A stretch of DNA of 64,000 nt, taken from positions 1 through 64,000 of the forward strand of contig JANBRJ010000078.1 in NCBI GenBank assembly GCA_027577595.1. Reading direction: 5' to 3'. Position 1 is the first letter of the stretch. Each line of letters opens with the position of its first letter. A program made the position numbers and the translations under genes. Source of the stretch: Coemansia sp. RSA 487. Lineage: Eukaryota > Kickxellomycota > Kickxellomycetes > Kickxellales > Kickxellaceae. Of the stretch, positions 8,888-21,021 are shown one piece after another. The notes below the pieces were generated by a model. That model was not told where the DNA came from and did no database searches. It was given only the letters and a program-made list of their open reading frames with translations.

Positions 8888-10378
8888 CTAGACAGTGACA
8901 ACATCGTCGATACTTGTGATCTGCTGGTCGGCAGCAAGCGTCTTGCCGCGGAGGCTCTCCAGACCCTCGCCGGCGTACGACACAAGCGGCGAGATCTCAA
9001 AGCTCGGTTCCTGACCATCGATGACCTGTACTGTGGCACCTGCCGCCTCGGCAAAACGGATGCACTGCGCAATCAGATCGCTGCGCGACGTCTCGGGGCA
9101 GTCGACGCCGGTGCCTGGCGCGTTCTTGAGCGGCGAGAACTGGTCCTTGCGGTCGACCTCGAGAATGGCCATGCGCTGGACAAATGGGAAGACGTCAAAC
9201 ACGAAGCGCTCAAGCTTGATGCCGTTTGGCTTCGTCGGGCTGAGCTGCTCGCCGGTCTCGAGATCCACGCACTTGATCTTCTTCCTTGCGATGTGGTGCT
9301 CCAGCCTGGCCTCGATCTCCGGCACGCGCTTCTGCAAAAAGTCGAGCGAGTAGTAGTGGTTGCAGATGTTGCCTGCGTTGTACGCAAGCTCCGACGTGCC
9401 ATCGCGCGTCATCTTGGCCATCTCCTCGCTGATCTCGGAGTACTCAACCACTCCATGCTCGCCGTCGCGCAGGCAGATCACTCCCACCGGCTCGTTCCAC
9501 GCCTTCTTCGGCACCACCAGCGCTCCGCACTCGGCGCCACGCAGCGCCGCGTAGCCTACGAACACTGGGTCTGCCACACGCACAAGGCAGTTATCGACGC
9601 AGTGCGAGTGAATGTGCTCTACGCCGCGCTCGCGCAGCCAGTCAAGGGCCCCGCTGATGCGCAGCGCCTCGTAGATGCCGCCGTTGCCGTCTGGCGCAAC
9701 CGCAACCTTGCCTGGGTTTTCGAGGATGATCTTTCCGTCGAGCCCAAAGCACGGCAGGACGCCCTGGTTGAAGAAGAAAACGTCCTCCTTCTTGAACCCA
9801 AAGTAGTCGCTTTCGGCAAACTTCCTTTGCGTCGCGGCGCTTGTCGGGCCAGATGTCATCACCAGCCACGGAATCGTAATGGTCTGCTGCTCGCCGCTCA
9901 CTGCAAGCTGCTGCAGCCGGCGGATGCGCTGCGCCTGGAGCTCAAACAGGCACTTGTGCGACGGCAGCCCAATGTCGTAGCAGCCCTTTGGCTCGGACGA
10001 GCCCAGGCGCGAGCCCTGGCCGCCGGCCAGCAGGATCACGGCCACTTTGTTCTCGCGGATAAGGCGCATTCCCTCCTCAGACCACTTGGCAATGTCAGCT
10101 GCGTTGCCGCTGCCGAGCGTCGACGCAAACGAGGCGGACGGAAGCGGCTCAATCTTTGACGAGCCCTCCTTCTGAGCCGCAGGCGTGCGGGTCGTGCGTT
10201 CAAAGAACTCGTTGCAGCGCTCGACATCAATCTCGCTGAGCTGCTCGAACAGCGCCGCTGCTTTGTCGTCGCTGAGGTCGTCAAAGTACTTGAAGACCTG
10301 CGACTGGTTGGCTGCAGCATATCGCTGCTTCAGAGCCGCAAGGCTTTCTGAGGTGAAAGAGGGCGTGCTTTGGACCAT
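8888..10378 (-). CDS. UAP1: UDP-N-acetylglucosamine pyrophosphorylase
   Basis: A 496-residue enzyme that makes UDP-GlcNAc from GlcNAc-1-phosphate and UTP in the cytosol, the last step before chitin, N-glycan and GPI synthesis. The nucleotide-binding signature LAGGQGSRLGSSEPKG is followed by IGLPSHKCLFELQAQRI. PDGNGGIYEAL, NAGNICNHYYSLDFL and KLERFVFDVFPF are the usual UAP active-site segments. Length matches yeast Qri1 (about 480 residues). The first ATG gives MVQSTPSFTS; upstream codons in frame begin at TTG inside a TGTGC microsatellite. A long pyrimidine-rich upstream region suggests an extended promoter or leader. Confidence 0.95.
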   Translation of the reverse strand: MVQSTPSFTSESLAALKQRYAAANQSQVFKYFDDLSDDKAAALFEQLSEIDVERCNEFFERTTRTPAAQKEGSSKIEPLPSASFASTLGSGNAADIAKWSEEGMRLIRENKVAVILLAGGQGSRLGSSEPKGCYDIGLPSHKCLFELQAQRIRRLQQLAVSGEQQTITIPWLVMTSGPTSAATQRKFAESDYFGFKKEDVFFFNQGVLPCFGLDGKIILENPGKVAVAPDGNGGIYEALRISGALDWLRERGVEHIHSHCVDNCLVRVADPVFVGYAALRGAECGALVVPKKAWNEPVGVICLRDGEHGVVEYSEISEEMAKMTRDGTSELAYNAGNICNHYYSLDFLQKRVPEIEARLEHHIARKKIKCVDLETGEQLSPTKPNGIKLERFVFDVFPFVQRMAILEVDRKDQFSPLKNAPGTGVDCPETSRSDLIAQCIRFAEAAGATVQVIDGQEPSFEISPLVSYAGEGLESLRGKTLAADQQITSIDDVVTV

Positions 10379-12243
10379 TGTTGGCTGGATGGTTGTTTGA
10401 AGAGAAGACGTGTGTGTGCTGTGCTGTGCTGTGCTGTGCTTCAAGCTATGCGAATGCTAAAGAGGAGCTAGAGTGTGTGCTCTACAAACAAAAAGATAGT
10501 GCAGGCCGTTAATAAGAGCTGGGCTAGTCAAATAAAAAAGAATGGAAAGGCAAGAAAAAAAAGCAAGCACCACCTCGTGGTTGGACTGTGGAGAAAAAAG
10601 GGCGGAATGACGAGGGGGACATGGCGAGAAAAAGAGTGAGGAAAAAGGCGGCACGGAATGAATGCAGAAATTATATCCCACAAAGATAATAATACAACGA
10701 CAACGGAACAAGTCAGAACGACTGTTGCTGTGGAAAGAATAAAAATGGAATGAATGCCAATTCTGGCGAATAGAAGCCGCAATGCCACCAGAAGATGAAG
10801 GACATGCTAATATACGCACGCCTTTAGCTACTTTTAGCTACTGTTTCTGGATTTCCTCTGTTGAAAGAATGCAACTGGCTGAGAAGAAAAGGAGCGGCGG
10901 CTTGTGTCTTGTATCGGCCGAGGGAGCAAAAGCAGCAAGGACCCAGATCCCACACGCATACGCCAAAGGATACCCTTATTGTTTGTCTGCAGGCCATTTA
11001 TTGCCCATGGGCAAGAAAGGAAAGATCCAAGCCGCAACCACACGACACGACACAACACAGCACAACAAAGGCGTATCTGCGTGACTGAGCTCACACGAAT
11101 CTACGTGGGAGCCACCCGTCACAACGCCTCTTTTGTCTTGGATGGTGCCAGGCGCGGCATAAAAATCGGGAAGGCTTGTGGCTCTCCCCCTCCACATCGT
11201 TTCCGTGTTTTGTGCCTGGCAGCACGACAGACAAAGAAAGCCAGACGAGGAAAAGCTCCACAAGGGAATTGAATTTATGCTGACTTGGCTTACCTTTGAA
11301 GTAGAGTCAACAGCGTGTGCGTCTGGTGTTGAAGCAAGAAGAAAGCGAGATGTGTGCTGCAATGCGATGTAGGATGCTACAATTGAAGAGTAGATAAGAA
11401 AGGGAGAGAAAGAAAGGGGGAAAAAGAACCTGAAGAGAAGAGACAGAGCCAGGGGCGGCTGACAAAAGTTATTTATAGTCGAAAGTGTTGTGCAAATGCG
11501 TGCTGTCGCCTGGTGGTGGCACAATCGTCATTGCCAGCAGCAGTCCCGCCAGAGCTAAAAATAAACACCATGCTACACCAGCCCAACAATTTGTGCAGCT
11601 GCTGACTGTTACAGTTCCTAACTTTTCGCCGTACCAGTGTCCGCACAAATGCCCTTTTCCTGCCGAGCCATCCCCGTCACCAGACACAGCTCTCTTTTAT
11701 CACCGTCTATTTTTAACTGGCGTAAAAATAAACGGCCCAAGACAACACCTGTGCAGATCCTGAAGAAAAGATATGTTGATTTGCTCTCTGTGCTCAGCGA
11801 CGTCATTCGATTGACCTTTTCGTCAAAGAAAGAGATGGGAGGGGGCTGTTTCAGCTGAAAAGACCAGTTTGTCTGCCAACACGTGGAGTGAACTATATCA
11901 ACCAGCAGCCGCTGGACTGCAAAAACATACAATCTTCCAAGTCTGTGGGATCGGCTTTCACCACATTGGCTGAGCAGAGACATGCCAAGACAGTATTACA
12001 CACGTTGTTTTCAATTTTTTTTTACAAACGACGACAAAAGCTGCCATGGTGCACATGCTCCAGAAATGCAAGTCAAACCAACACAAGCCGCATTACACAT
12101 CGGTGGCAACAACTGCACTGCGAAACGCACTACGAATAGCAGAAATATTGTATTGCAATGGCTTCTAATGAACAATGGAAATGCGCTGAAAAATTATACT
12201 GGAAAAGGGTGTCTAGAACTGGCGGTTACGAAAGAGCTGGAGT
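10379..12243. other. 1.9 kb non-coding region upstream of UAP1
   Basis: A long gap between two minus-strand genes. A TGTGC pentanucleotide repeat lies at about 10413-10440. Purine-rich tracts on the plus strand (10530-10660 and 11390-11455) are CT-rich on the minus strand, as in fungal promoters. Overlapping frames in several phases have no protein-like content. It probably holds the UAP1 promoter and leader and the 3' end of the next gene. Confidence 0.5.
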
Positions 12244-12819
12244 CTACTGCCCAGAAGAAGGAGAAGCAGAATGCATGCCACGAGCCGTCTGTGGCGGACT
12301 GTCGACCAGGATCTCGTCGAGCTCCACGTCAAGATCATCGTCCTCGCCAAGAGATTCCCGAGGCGACCCGTCGCCCCTGCTATTGAGCACCCAGTATCGC
12401 GTACTGTCGCGGTACTGTGTGCCCAACCCCCCGTTGCTGCCGACGCGCGGCTGGATAATCCACCTGTCAGCCATCCATGCTGCAAACAGAAACATGGACG
12501 CGCCGAGGAAGTTGCACACAATGTCGCTCCACTCAAACGCACGCGTCGTCAGCATCCACTGCAGAACTTCACTGAAAAGGCAAACCACAGCCATGCTTGC
12601 GCCTGTCAGCGCCCACGCTTTGCGCCGCGGGACTGTCGCCTGAAATGAGAAAAACACCAGCACCGCCATCACCCCGAACCCGACGAAATGGAGCGCCTTG
12701 TCCGATGCCGGAACCGCTATAAACTGTGTGAACCCGAGTATTGCAAGAAATGCCATCCATACTGCCAGCAGTCCCAGCATTGGCACTCGCAGCCCATTGG
12801 TCAAGGGTATTCGCCACAT
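12244..12819 (-). CDS. VanZ-like integral membrane protein
   Basis: A 191-residue membrane protein with four or so helices in residues 8-125. The VanZ-like pattern is clear: DKALHFVGFGVMAVLVF, then after one helix SEVLQWMLTTRAFEWSD and CNFLGASMFLFAAW. These fit the family's D-K-x-x-HF, E-x-x-Q and D-x-x-x-N-x-x-G positions. The C-terminal third is polar and acidic (residues about 150-180). VanZ domains are mostly bacterial, but short VanZ-like proteins occur in fungi; their function is unknown. The ATG at 12819 begins MWRIPLTNG; the upstream open frame starts at TTG and lacks family character. Confidence 0.75.
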   Translation of the reverse strand: MWRIPLTNGLRVPMLGLLAVWMAFLAILGFTQFIAVPASDKALHFVGFGVMAVLVFFSFQATVPRRKAWALTGASMAVVCLFSEVLQWMLTTRAFEWSDIVCNFLGASMFLFAAWMADRWIIQPRVGSNGGLGTQYRDSTRYWVLNSRGDGSPRESLGEDDDLDVELDEILVDSPPQTARGMHSASPSSGQ

Positions 12820-13601
12820 TTGTCTGTTTTTACCTTTTGGCACTGGGCTTAGTCTTTGCAAGCGGTGCTGTTGTACACGTAAATTATATTGAAATGAGTG
12901 CAAAATGAAATGAGAAAGTAAAAATGGAGTAGAAAGACAAGGCAAGAAAAGAAAAACAGCTAGCCTTTGAATCCAAAAAGTGTGGATAGTCCTACACTAT
13001 TTGGGAGAAAGGGAGGTTTGTAAAAGACAAGCGCCGACAAAGTAGGTTTTCAGCGATGTGCGAAAGTCGTGTGTTTTCCGTTGTTTGCAAAAGAAAGCAT
13101 TGTTTGCAGCCGCCAATACACAATGTGAAAAAGCAGGAGAAAAAGAAACTATGATAAGCATTAGTAAAAAGTAATCAATCAGAAACACAAAAAACCGGCA
13201 AGCACCGTTTAGTAGAAACCGCAATAAATGCAAAAGAGCAGCAGAATGCTTGCAACGTAGGGCTTAAGCTTCTTAAATGTCACCACCTTACCACTGCCTA
13301 ATGACAGTGTACCAGACGGGCAAGATACATACAGTCAGGAATAACGTTCCCTGTCGTATGTATCGATGAAGCAATAGCTAAGCCGGAATTCGCTATTCAC
13401 CGAAACCAACCTCCTTTGGGATCCGTCTTGAATATTATCTAGTTAATTGGCAGTGCATGAACTTGTGAAAGCACTAATGGTTTATTTATTGTACTGGGGC
13501 AGCTCCGGTAAACCAAATCTGCCTAACTGTAGATAAGTTTTATAGTTGAAGATATCATCCTCCACTATGCAAAATACTAATAATGTATGTAAATGTGTTG
13601 G
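12820..13601. other. non-coding region
   Basis: AT-rich spacer between the VanZ-like gene and the end of the ABCC pseudogene. No coding frame, RNA gene or repeat was recognised on either strand. Confidence 0.5.
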
Positions 13602-16600
13602 TTAGCAACCATAAGCAGCAGCAGTGGACAAATATTCATATTCACCAGACTTTTCGCACATGCTCCTAAATATCCCGTTCTCATTTTGAAGCAAGCTGCA
13701 AGGTGTGCCAAACTCGATGACTTTGCCTTTATCCAGAACAAGAACCCGATCATAGTCAATGATTGTGCGCAGGCGATGCGCAACACAGAAAAGTGTCGAG
13801 TTTGCAAACTCTGGCCCACGGATCGTGCGCTGGATCCTGCCATCAGTGTCAAAGTCAACCGATGCCGTTGCCTCATCCATAACGATCAGCTTGGATCTCC
13901 TGACAAGTGCACGCGCAAGCGACACAAGCTGTCGCTGGCCCAATTACAGGCTCTGTCCGTTTTCCTTGATCTCGGCATCAGGGCTAGTGAATATCCCAGC
14001 CATGTGCTCAAGCATTGGTGCTCCATCGTTGGCATCTTCTGCAACACCAGCTGCAGTGCTAGCTGTCTGGCTTCCACGCTCACGTACCAGATGAGTGCGC
14101 TTCAAGGCGTCCCACAAAAGCTCGTCAGGATGCTCGTCAAACGGATCCAAGTTGAAGCGGATTGTGCCGTTGAACAGCACCGGATCCTGCGGAATAATTG
14201 TGACATTGCGGCGGAGATCCTCCAGCCCAATCTTTGAAATGTCAACACCATCCAAAACAATACGTCCTTTGCTTGCCTCGATAAACCGCAGCAGCGCGAG
14301 AGACATTGTGCTCTTTCCAGCGCCTGTGCGACCAACAACGCCAACCTTCTCGCCGTGCTTTGCCGAAAGCGAAACATCATGCAATACAGGAACACCCGGA
14401 ACATATTCCACAACTAGATCCTCGATCTGCACATCGCCCTTTCTTGGCCACAGAGCAGATGGGTTATTCCCCGGATCCGATTCCAGTGCTGCCTCCTGCT
14501 CAACCTTTAGATATTGCATTATGCGCTCAATTGAATTCATATTCATCTCGTTGGTGCTATGGTCCCGGACCACCCCAACCATGTTGTCTGTGAATGCCAT
14601 TGTATATGAAAGAATAAACCCGGCCATACCAGCATCAACCCAATCGAGATTGAAAAGAACAAACGCTGCTGTTGTAGCTGATATCATGGCGCTTACAGCA
14701 TCAACTCGTATATTCAGCCACCTGTTGGCTGCCCAAACAGTGTAGAATGTCCGGTTGTGTGCACTAATGCGATTGATAGCCTCCTTGATGTAGTAGTGCT
14801 TGGCACCAAACGCACGGATAGTCGTGGCACCTTGGATAAGCTCGCCAAACAATGAAAGGAGGGGAGACATGCTGTTTGATTCTAGGCGCTTGAGCTCGCG
14901 GGATGTGCTTAGGTAATAAAACGTAACCACAAGGAATATACCAATTGTGAGAATCGCTGCTATGGAAAATGCTGGAAAGGCTACGGATATGACAAAATAG
15001 ATTGCCAGTACACCAACAATTTCTCTAAATCACACCATTATAGATTCAAGTGCATCTTCCGTGCCATTTTGAGCCTACTTGTGAACATCGAGCACCACAA
15101 AAGCACTGTCCACGCTACGCTAATAAAGCCTAGAAGAGTGTAAATTCCCAGCCAATACATGGATGAGTGGTGGCTCGACAACATGCTGTTATTCATAATC
15201 CCATCTCTATTCGGACCGTTAATACGCGGGATCAATGGCGAAAGCCAAAGTAAGTATCTTGAAGCATAAGCTGGTGATTCTGCTGGAGCTAAAGCAAACG
15301 ATGGGCTGCTTAGAATGCTAAGGTCGGAAGCATTGCTGCCTGCTGAAGCCACCCAGAGCCTAATCCAGTAACTTCTTAGTGCAGTTATTGCCTCATTAAC
15401 AAGGATGATAGAGACGAGGTATCCCCAAAACACCTTGCTACCACAAGCAAGCATAAACGTCTTCCATACCTCAAGCTTGACATATCCCTCTTCACGCTCT
15501 TCGTCCTTGATGAGGATCCCTTGAAGCACGGAAAGGTCGCTGTTTGGATCGATGCCCCTTTTCTCTGCAAGCTTTCTCAAATGCTCTTTGTTGTATTCAC
15601 CCTCTGGCTTTGTGTCGTTGACAGCATTTGTAGTGCTATCATCGCTATCCTGTTCAATGTTGGATGATATCCCTTTGCCTTTGCTGGCGCTGCTTGCTTC
15701 ATTTCTCTGCTTATCTGCGTTTGAATCGTCCTTATCGCCTTGGCTTTCCAGCAGAGCAAGTGATAGAGTGCTCTTGTTTTTGAGCTCTGCTGGTGTGCCC
15801 TTTAGCGTGATCTGGTCCTCGTGCATCATAACCATGTACTGAGCATAGGGAAGACACATTGCAACATGATGAGTTACCAGAACACGAGTTCGGCCCTGCA
15901 TTAGCTTTGTCTTGCTCAACAGACACTCCATCAATATGTGCCTTGCGGTGTGTGCATCAACTGCCGACAGACAGTCGTCAGTGAGAAGGATGCGGCGACT
16001 GGAATACACAGCACGCGCCAACGCAACACGCTGCTTCTGTCCGCCAGAAAGAGTCACACCACGCTCGCCAATCTCAGTCATATCGCCAGCGACCAAGATA
16101 CGCAGATCGGGCTTCAGCGCACATACACGCAGCACCTCTTCGTATCTTTCCTGGTCGTATGGTTCTCCAAACAGGATGTTTTCGCGAATAGTAGAATTGC
16201 GCAGCCACGACTCTTGCGCAATATAGGCAATGTCGCGGATTGCAAGACCTTCGCTTGAAAGCTCAATGATGTCTCTGTACTTTTCATTATCATCTGCGAG
16301 TGTACTCGAGTCAATGGTTGGAAGCAGAACACGTCCACGAACCAAAGTCATTTCGCCAACAAGCGCGGACAGGAGTGACGATTTTCCACTTCCTGTCGGC
16401 CCAGCAACGATTGACAGGTCTCCACGCGGGAACCGTACATCAACATCCTTTAGTGAAAATCTGGCAACGCCCTCCTGGTCAGTAATATTAGTAGCTGATG
16501 ATCTCGCAGACAGTGTGGTCTGTATCTGGGATATTCCTGCTAGTAGCGGCGTGATTTCCGTTGTCTGGTTGCTATCAGCAGCCGAATCTGTGCTTTTAGT

Positions 16601-18850
16601 CGCAATAGAATCGATTTTCACTGTATCTTTGGTGGTTTCAGGGCTGTTCCATTCCAAGTCTGCGCAGTCGAATCCCAGTTCATCGCTAAATACTTGTGCT
16701 GATGTACGCTCTTCGAGATCCTGAACTTGAGGCTGCCTCAAGAACGAATCTATACGCTTGAGAGCCACATATCCACCAATGCCTTTGTTTATGTTAACTG
16801 GAATGCGGCGTAGGGCAGTGCGAACGATTTCAAAGACAGCAATTGACGTAAAAGCAACCTCGGCATTTAATGTGTTGCCAAACACAACGACATACGATGT
16901 AAACATAATGGCTAGCGTAATAATTGGATTTAAAAATGCAACTGCATTAATACCTGTAGACCATAGGAATACTTTCCATGAATAGTCCAACTGATGTTCA
17001 CGGCGCTCATCCACTTTCTCCAGAAAGCGCGACTCCCACCCAAACAGTTTGACTGCCTTGATGCCCTGCAAAAGCTCTGTTATTGTTGCAATCCGCTTGT
17101 CGCTGGCAGCACTCTTCTGTTCGTTTAGCCTTCTGAGTAGAGCGAACAAAATCTTTGACAGAGGAATGTATAATGCGGTGACTATCAGACCAATTAGTGC
17201 TGAGATCCTAAGGATATTATACGTATACCAAATGCCAATTGCTAGCATTATGGATGGACTGTACATGCTGTCCAAATATGAGCAGACAAACACTATTTTC
17301 TGTAAATCGGCAGTGATAATATTCATTACTTTGCCGTCAGTGGCAGCGACGGAATCCTCTCCCATACCATCATTGCTGCCCTTGTCTGTTTGCTTTTTCT
17401 CATCTGACAAGCCCTTTCCACGACGACGCAATGTTTTTGTAGAAAGTTCAGCAACAATAAGTCCTTTCAGACGAATGCTCATGTGACACCCAATCCGCAG
17501 CATCTGGCTAAATAACACCGAGGCAAGCATAGTGAAAAACAGCAATCCAAACACATCGAGATAGCTGCTGCGTGTATTGTTCACTGACAACCGATCCTGT
17601 GGGACTTCAATGGACCGAAGTATACGCTGGAGAAAGAATGGGCCAGTAAATCGCATGAAACAGCGAGCTACGACCAGCATAAATTGGGTAAGTAGCTCTG
17701 GAAAATAAGTCAATGCCAGTGCCACGAACAAAGAGCGCCCTGGCTTGCGGTAGCGCTGGTATCTTTTCCAATTGAGCACAGGCATGTCTTTTCCTTGTAA
17801 AAGGTATAAATCTGAATAGCTGACATTGGTTGCCGCTCCTCTCTTAAGAAGCTCACCTAGCCAGGAGAACGTTATCTTGTCAAACAACGAGGAATTCTGC
17901 TCAGGAGTATCCACAAGCTCAGCTGTCTTTTGGTCGTTCATATGCGCGAGAGGAGTGGAGTCGTCATCTGAGGTATCGTTGCCAGTCTCTGAGACTGGGA
18001 TATAGGATGAGTCTATAGAGTTTCTTTGGCTGTTGGCAAGAGACCGAAAGAAAATTGGGCGCCACTGCACAAGTGAGAACAGCGCCAAAAGAACCAAGTT
18101 AAAAATGGTGGTAAGAACCAAAATGTTGGAACGTATAAAGTCATTAGTTCCTACGATTGGGACATTGGCGTTTTTGTCTGTGAAAAAGGAGGCGTAGACT
18201 TCGCACAGGCCAGAAAAGAGCTGGAAACCAACGGCAGCCGGAAGAACCCAAAGAAAGAGTCCAGCATAGGCCATACGGTTGCTCCGCCAAAGTGTGGTCA
18301 AACAAAAAACAGAAAGCAGCAAATCAACTGCCGAGAGCTGTTGCATTGCGGTAGAATACAGAGAGTCATTTATACCGCCGTCCTTTGTATCACTTTCAGC
18401 ATTTGTCCACACGGAAAACAGCACTGTCTGAACAGTAAGCAAAAGAACGGCACAAGTTCCTACGCGTATCCTGTTATCAACTATAATTGTTTGGCCGGGA
18501 GGACGGCGTACTGGAGTGGGCTTGTTTTCAACCGACAGACGCGAGAAAGGCGAACTGCTATCGCTGGTAAACCCGTTTGAATCGCTGGGTGGAAGCACAT
18601 AGCAAAGACAAAAGGAAAGAGCAACCATTCCTCCAAATGCTAAAAACAAAGCTGGCGACAGAAAACCGAGGCGGAAGAAGTCGTTTTCAAGAGACGCTTT
18701 CCACTCTGTATTGCCACACAAGGCTCTGCAGTCTCTTAGCATAAAGTTTAAGGAATGGACATACAGCTGGCGTACGCAATATACCACGACAGCAGAAAAT
18801 CCAGCTGCAGAAATGGCTGCCTTTGGCGACCTAAATGCCAATAGCGGCAT
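13602..18850 (-). pseudogene. ABCC (MRP/Ycf1-type) transporter, broken
   Basis: A full ABCC layout on the minus strand. An N-terminal TMD0 and first membrane domain lead to NBD1 with Walker A GPTGSGKSS, signature LSGGQKQRVALARA and Walker B ILLTDDCLSAVDAH. The second membrane domain and NBD2 follow, with Walker A GRTGAGKST and Walker B LIVMDEATASVD. The first 1270 codons (18850-15038) are intact from an ATG. The rest is damaged in three ways. The frame shifts at about 15045, right after ARKMH. About 40 residues are missing where DALESIMV meets FREIVGVLAIYF, judged against Ycf1. TAA at 13944-13946 replaces the Ser of the NBD2 signature (NGQSL, stop, LGQRQLVSL). Most likely a pseudogene; a truncated one-NBD protein could still be made. 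Ycf1-type pumps move glutathione conjugates into the vacuole. Confidence 0.85.
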
Positions 18851-20637
18851 TGTACTAGTATTGCTATAGCTTGCAAGTATATAATTAGTACTTGGAGAGT
18901 CTCTTGTTTCCTCTTGGTTTCAAAGCTATGGAAATGAAGAAATGCATATATGTATAATGTTAAAAAGTATGTTTTAGTGAAGAAGAGATGTAAAATGCAA
19001 GCACACCTGCGGTTGACAGGTGCGTTGCACAGAAACTATATGCATGGGAGCATTGCTAAACGTTAAACAGGAGAAACAGAGCTAAAAGAAATGGCTTTAT
19101 TTAGCAAAAAAGGTATAGTATAAAATAGTCATGGCAGCTTACCTTTTGAAATGGAAAATAGCCAGGAGTGTAAAGGCTAATAGATAATAGTACAAGAGAA
19201 AAGAAAATATTGGTGAGCAAGAACAGCAGTTTATTATATAGTCATGGAACAAATAGGACTGAACTTTTCGCTTGCACTTACTGGTATTTTCTTTGCTCTA
19301 TCATGAATTCAGATAGCATTAGCTTTCCAGTAATGCTTGTTTATTGTGCTGCCTACAAATGATCACATCTCCAAACCTAAAAGAACGAAAACCCGCTTGG
19401 AAGTCACTTTGTCTGGGCTAATGTACAAAGAGGCAAAGCGGTTCAAAGGCAAAGCTACAGCTTATATATATATATATATATACATAAAGCGGCTTCTAAT
19501 ATTTTACTAAAAGAGGGCCTCCTTGCAAAGCATAAAGCATAAGCAGTGCTGCGGAAGTGCTGTGATTGTTTCGTTCTAATATTTAAGCTTCCACGCACCT
19601 AAAAGGCGAGTGTCAACTAAAATTCGAGAGAGAGTCAAAATGTAATTTAGGCTATATCAACAGCGCTCCGTGTGTCTAAAAAGCAATTTAAGCCACTATT
19701 TCACGAGCTGCGAGAACTCCCTAAGTGACACCCTTGTGACAGTTTCAATAACTTTGCTAAAATACGCAAGATCCTTGGGTAGATGCCAGGGATTATCCTT
19801 CCCTATGGCTATACCATGTCATATTCGGGAAAAGATAAGCATAGCGTAGTTACCTGGCATGACAATTTCTAATTTTCACTTTTCAAGTATAACATTTGAG
19901 TTGGGTAAACGGAACCAAAGTTCCTCGTTTTATTCAAACAACAGCTTGCCTTTTATGGCCATTAAAACATTATGTAAAACATTCTGATAATGATGGCGGC
20001 TCGGCAGCTCGAGAGCTTAATCGTTAGCACACTTGCTGTTCATTAGCTAGGACCTTCTTAGAAAAAGCTCATTTAGTTTTATAAAAAAGGGTCTACTCAC
20101 ACAGTGAACGACCAGCGTTTATTGCTTAAAAAGAAAAGAAAACACCATGCTTTTTCCTGGCATAACATTCAAATCAATCAAGTCGGGGATTAAATAGCCA
20201 TTACATAGCACATATACTCCCACTTTTATCAAAGTAAACGCAAACTCTTGGCGTTTTCCTAAGCAAGCAAGACGCAGCAATAATGTATTATATAAAGTCC
20301 CCGAATGCAAAGGACTCAACATGCTTGACTAGAGACCACATCATTCCATATCAATTAATATCATAATATTGAGTATATCATGGAGTGCCCATACATGTCC
20401 GGATTGTTTTTTCTTTGCTTTCTGCCAAAGCTTAACATCATATTGCCGCTGCTTTTTGTTGATATCAAAAGATAATGAGTAGAAAAACGATTTTGCTGCA
20501 CAGAGCCATATTGGAAATTTCAAGGTATAAAAAACAAACCAGTGGGGTCTCTCCAAACATTTCACGCTTTTTTTGTTTACTTCCGTAAGAGCAAGTAAGC
20601 ACAATAGAGCACTTTGGCGCTTTTAACATCCATATAG
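18851..20637. other. AT-rich region with decayed coding traces
   Basis: No intact gene. A (TA)n microsatellite lies at about 19460-19482. On the plus strand between about 19680 and 19880 one frame keeps protein-like content (FHELRELPK, SFNNFAKIRKILG, ILPYGYTMSYSGKDKHSV) but is interrupted, which looks like decayed coding DNA of unknown family. The minus strand at 20341-20630 is open for nearly 100 codons without an ATG and with no recognisable family. Confidence 0.45.
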
Positions 20638-20812
20638 TCGTCAGATACCAGAATTGCCACGAGTAAAGGCAAGGATAAGGGCAAAGGTAGCAAAAAGGCA
20701 GGGCCCAAAGAAGTAAAGGGCAACAGCGACTCCAAGAAAGACAAGCTGCAGCAGGAGTAAACTCAAGGCCAAGAGCAACGCCAAGTCATCTGAAAACGCG
20801 GTCAAAATCTAA
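20638..20812 (+). pseudogene. remnant of a lysine-rich protein tail
   Basis: Forty codons rich in Lys, Gly and Ser (including KGKDKGKGSKKAGPKE) run to a TAA at 20758. The same composition continues in a neighbouring frame (SKLKAKSNAKSSENAVKI) to another stop at 20810. This looks like the C-terminal tail of a Lys-rich protein with one frame slip. Upstream exons were not found. An AG at 20636-20637 could have been a splice acceptor. Confidence 0.4.
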
Positions 20813-21021
20813 GCTTCCAGGAATACATACTCTCCTAGTTTCTGCCAGCATTTCACATAACTGTTCCATGCAACGTATATATCTCTAACCGGATGGCAGT
20901 GGGTTTATTGGTTGCTCTTATGTTAGTCAATACACTACTCCTCTCGCCAGCGAAAGAAAAGAATAAGGAGAAAAGAGGCAAATATTTTGTCCATCCGTGG
21001 TACAGAATGTCTTAAAGTTAG

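Noticed and set aside
10976-11524. 182-codon minus-strand frame upstream of UAP1
   Set aside because: No domain; the sequence is CT-rich leader or promoter and is open in several frames.
20341-20604. Minus-strand frame ending LNIMILIDME
   Set aside because: It begins at TTG, has no family match and lies in AT-rich DNA with other weak frames. It may be decay but cannot be supported as a gene.
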